Part shown: positions 13,967 to 15,677 of the stretch, piece by piece
Layout: the number at the start of each line of letters is the position of its first letter
Numbering within the stretch: the stretch's first letter is position 1
Source: PALSA-607 sp036509315
GTDB lineage: Bacteria > Actinomycetota > Actinomycetes > Acidothermales > Acidothermaceae
NCBI GenBank assembly: GCA_036509315.1
Contig: DATCFU010000028.1
Coordinates: 1-15,677 of the forward strand
DNA length: 15,677 bases
Direction: 5' to 3'
Notes under the pieces: generated by a model
Database searches by the model: none
Seen by the model: only the letters and a program-made list of their open reading frames with translations
What the model was told of the DNA's origin: nothing
Translations under genes and position numbers: made by a program

Positions 13967-15419
13967 CCTCGCCGCGCAGGCGGTTGTCGACGTCCCGACC
14001 ATGCTCCTCATCGGCGGCAAGTGGCGTCCTGCATCGGACGGCGTGACGTTCCCGGTGGTCGACCCTGCGACGGGTGACGTACTGGCCCACGTGAGTTCGG
14101 CGTCCGAGGCTGACGCACTGGATGCACTAGCCGCGGCTCACGAGGCGTTCCCGGTCTGGCGTGCCACCCCGCCGCGGGTGCGGGGTGAGGTGCTTCGCAA
14201 CGCGTGGCGATTGATGACTGAAAGGGCCGAGGAGTTAGCCCGGCTCGTCGTTGCGGAGAACGGGAAGGCGCTCGTCGACGCGAGGTCGGAGATCGCCTAT
14301 GCAGCTGAATTCTTCCGTTGGTACGCCGAGGAAGCAGTCCGTGCCGACGGCAGCGTGCAGACCGCACCGAGCGGTACCAATCGAATCCTGGTGCTGCGCG
14401 AGCCGATCGGCGTGTCGCTGCTCATCACGCCGTGGAACTTCCCGGCTGCCATGGCGACCCGCAAGATTGGGCCGGCCCTGGCTGCTGGCTGCACGACGAT
14501 CCTGAAGCCTGCATCGGACACCCCGTTGACCGCCCTAGCTCTGTGCGACCTACTCCTCGAGGCAGGTGTGCCGGACGGCGTTGTCAATGTGCTGCCCTCG
14601 CGCCGCTCGTCCGCCGTCGCGAACACCCTGCTGGCCGACGACCGGCTGCGCAAGCTGTCCTTCACCGGATCCACCGAGGTTGGCCGCACGTTGCTCGCAG
14701 CCGCTGCGCACACCGTTGTCAGCTGCTCAATGGAGCTCGGCGGCAACGCCCCATTCCTCGTGCTGGCTGACGCCGACCTCGACGAGGCGGTCGACGGGGC
14801 AATGATCGCCAAGATGCGCAACGGCGGCGAGGCATGCACCGCCGCGAATCGCTTCTATGTGGCCTCCAGCATCGCCGAGGAGTTCTCCCGCCGTCTCGGT
14901 GGGCGAATGGCCGCTGTGCAGATGGGGCCTGGCCTCGAGCAGGGCTGTGGCCTGGGACCACTGATCAATGCCGAGGCGCGCGACAAGGTCGACGAACTCG
15001 TCCGCGGAGCCATCGCTGATGGAGCACGAGCCCTCACCGGGGGAGCGAGCGCCGCGGGCGCCGGATACTTCTACCCGCCGACCGTCCCCGTGGACGTGCC
15101 ACCGACGTCCAGCATCCTCGGCCAGGAGATCTTCGGGCCAGTGGCGCCCGTCGTCGCGTGCGATTCCGTCGAGGAGATGATCGAGCTCGCGAATGCGACC
15201 GAGTATGGGCTCGTGTCCTACGTGTACACAAAGGACTTGGCGCTCGGGCTACGCGTATCCGAGGCGCTGGAGACCGGCATGGTCGGGCTGAATCGTCCCG
15301 TCGTCTCCGACCCGGCGGCGCCGTTCGGCGGGGTGAAGCAGTCGGGCCTCGGCCGCGAGGGTGGCCACGACGGCTTGCTCGAGTTCACCGAGAGCAAGTA
15401 CATCGCCGTCCAGTGGTAG
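13956..15419 (+). CDS. Succinate-semialdehyde dehydrogenase-like aldehyde dehydrogenase
   Basis: A 487-residue aldehyde dehydrogenase resembling GabD-type succinate-semialdehyde dehydrogenases: IGGKWRPASDG at the N-terminus, N161 (TPWNFP), K184 (LKPASDTP), FTGSTEVG at 236-243, general base E260 (MELGGN), nucleophile C294 (NGGEACTA), QEIFGP, and the C-terminal SDPAAPFGGVKQSGLGREGG followed by KYIAVQW. It oxidises a semialdehyde to a dicarboxylate or similar acid with NAD(P)+. Because it overlaps the M24-like gene, its substrate is probably the product of that protein or of the cluster, not necessarily succinate semialdehyde. Start choice: ATG 13956 fits the family, but AGGAG at 13938-13942 is better spaced for TTG 13950, which would add two residues. 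An IS element begins 14 nt after its stop. Confidence 0.9.
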   Translation: MPTDLAAQAVVDVPTMLLIGGKWRPASDGVTFPVVDPATGDVLAHVSSASEADALDALAAAHEAFPVWRATPPRVRGEVLRNAWRLMTERAEELARLVVAENGKALVDARSEIAYAAEFFRWYAEEAVRADGSVQTAPSGTNRILVLREPIGVSLLITPWNFPAAMATRKIGPALAAGCTTILKPASDTPLTALALCDLLLEAGVPDGVVNVLPSRRSSAVANTLLADDRLRKLSFTGSTEVGRTLLAAAAHTVVSCSMELGGNAPFLVLADADLDEAVDGAMIAKMRNGGEACTAANRFYVASSIAEEFSRRLGGRMAAVQMGPGLEQGCGLGPLINAEARDKVDELVRGAIADGARALTGGASAAGAGYFYPPTVPVDVPPTSSILGQEIFGPVAPVVACDSVEEMIELANATEYGLVSYVYTKDLALGLRVSEALETGMVGLNRPVVSDPAAPFGGVKQSGLGREGGHDGLLEFTESKYIAVQW

Positions 15420-15433
15420 TGGTGACCCCTTAG

Positions 15434-15677
15434 GGATGCGCTGATTTTCTCGGGTGGTCGGGGCGGCGTCTGGCTCGAAGGTGGGCGCTGCGGGACGATG
15501 AGGCATGCAGAGCGAGCAGCCGAGTTTCACTGAGGGCGAGTACGGCAACCGTCGGCGGGTCTCTCGCCGTGAGCAGTTCCTGGAGACGATGGACGCGACG
15601 ATCCCGTGGGAACGGTGGGTGGGGTTGATCGAGCCGTTCTACTACTCGGGTAAGAAGGGCCGGAAGCCCAGGCCGAT
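15434..15677 (+). mobile_element. IS5-family insertion sequence, left part (continues past right edge)
   Basis: The transposase N-terminus at 15505 identifies the element. The boundary is inferred: TTAG (15430-15433) fits the YTAR target that IS5-group elements duplicate, and the following GGATGCGCTGATTTTC would be the terminal inverted repeat. The right end is outside the window, so neither repeat nor target duplication can be confirmed. Insertion lies just beyond the aldehyde dehydrogenase stop and leaves that gene intact. Confidence 0.65.
15505..15677 (+). CDS. IS5-family transposase, N-terminal fragment (cut by window edge)
   Basis: The frame from ATG 15505 gives 57 residues before the window ends: MQSEQPSFTEGEYGNRRR, then SRREQFLETMDATIPWERWV and GLIEPFYYSGKKGRKPRP. 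The sequence SFxExEYxxRRR..RREQFLExMDxxIPWxxWxxLIEPFY is the N-terminal domain typical of IS5-group DDE transposases, which precedes the catalytic DDE domain. The fragment shows no frameshift or stop. Translation signals are weak (GAGG lies only 1-2 nt before the ATG), as is common for transposases. Whether the full gene is intact cannot be seen. Confidence 0.8.
   Translation, partial: MQSEQPSFTEGEYGNRRRVSRREQFLETMDATIPWERWVGLIEPFYYSGKKGRKPRP

Overview
The window comes from a high-GC bacterium, most likely an actinomycete. The evidence is GC-rich third codon positions, long shadow ORFs on the opposite strand, frequent GTG starts, GTGA stop/start overlaps and two regulator genes that look leaderless. 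It carries carbohydrate and organic-acid catabolism genes. I see no tRNA, rRNA or CRISPR array. Every gene-free stretch is under 300 bases; the longest, 3343-3518, holds a promoter and operator.

Region A (1-3342) is a sugar-acid module. On the minus strand, in transcription order, are an enolase-superfamily sugar-acid dehydratase, a KDPG aldolase (eda) and the N-terminal half of a 2-keto-3-deoxygluconate kinase (kdgK, cut by the left edge). Together they form an Entner-Doudoroff-like route: sugar acid to 2-keto-3-deoxy acid, phosphorylation, then cleavage to pyruvate and glyceraldehyde 3-phosphate. A GntR/FadR-type regulator is divergent from the dehydratase.

Region B (3343-6994) holds a single aldehyde dehydrogenase gene. 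Convergent to it is a fused membrane redox protein: ferric-reductase heme domain, FAD/NAD(P)H reductase, a further membrane segment and an outer FMN-binding domain.

Region C (6995-11107) runs on the plus strand: aldo/keto reductase, XRE-cupin regulator, beta-hydroxyacid dehydrogenase, cupin, FAH/MhpD-like hydratase and an AhpD/carboxymuconolactone decarboxylase-like protein. Several of these genes overlap by the 4-bp GTGA signal, so they look like one operon for an unidentified acid or keto acid.

Region D (11104-15419) has a DHA2-type MFS transporter on the minus strand. Divergent from it are a creatinase/M24-fold hydrolase with a degraded metal site and, overlapping its end, a succinate-semialdehyde-dehydrogenase-like enzyme. 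The right end (15434 onward) is the start of an IS5-family insertion sequence, cut by the window edge.

The most informative non-coding signal is a near-palindrome, GCAA(A/C)CGATTGC, found in three intergenic regions: 3449-3460, 6957-6968 and 12618-12629 (inverted). At the second and third sites it sits inside the spacer of a minus-strand promoter with identical geometry: -35, 2 nt, 12-bp core, 3 nt, -10. The first site overlaps a TTGACG -35 box. I infer one LacI-type regulator, encoded outside the window, that ties regions B, C and D into a single regulon. Region A is probably under its own GntR regulator.
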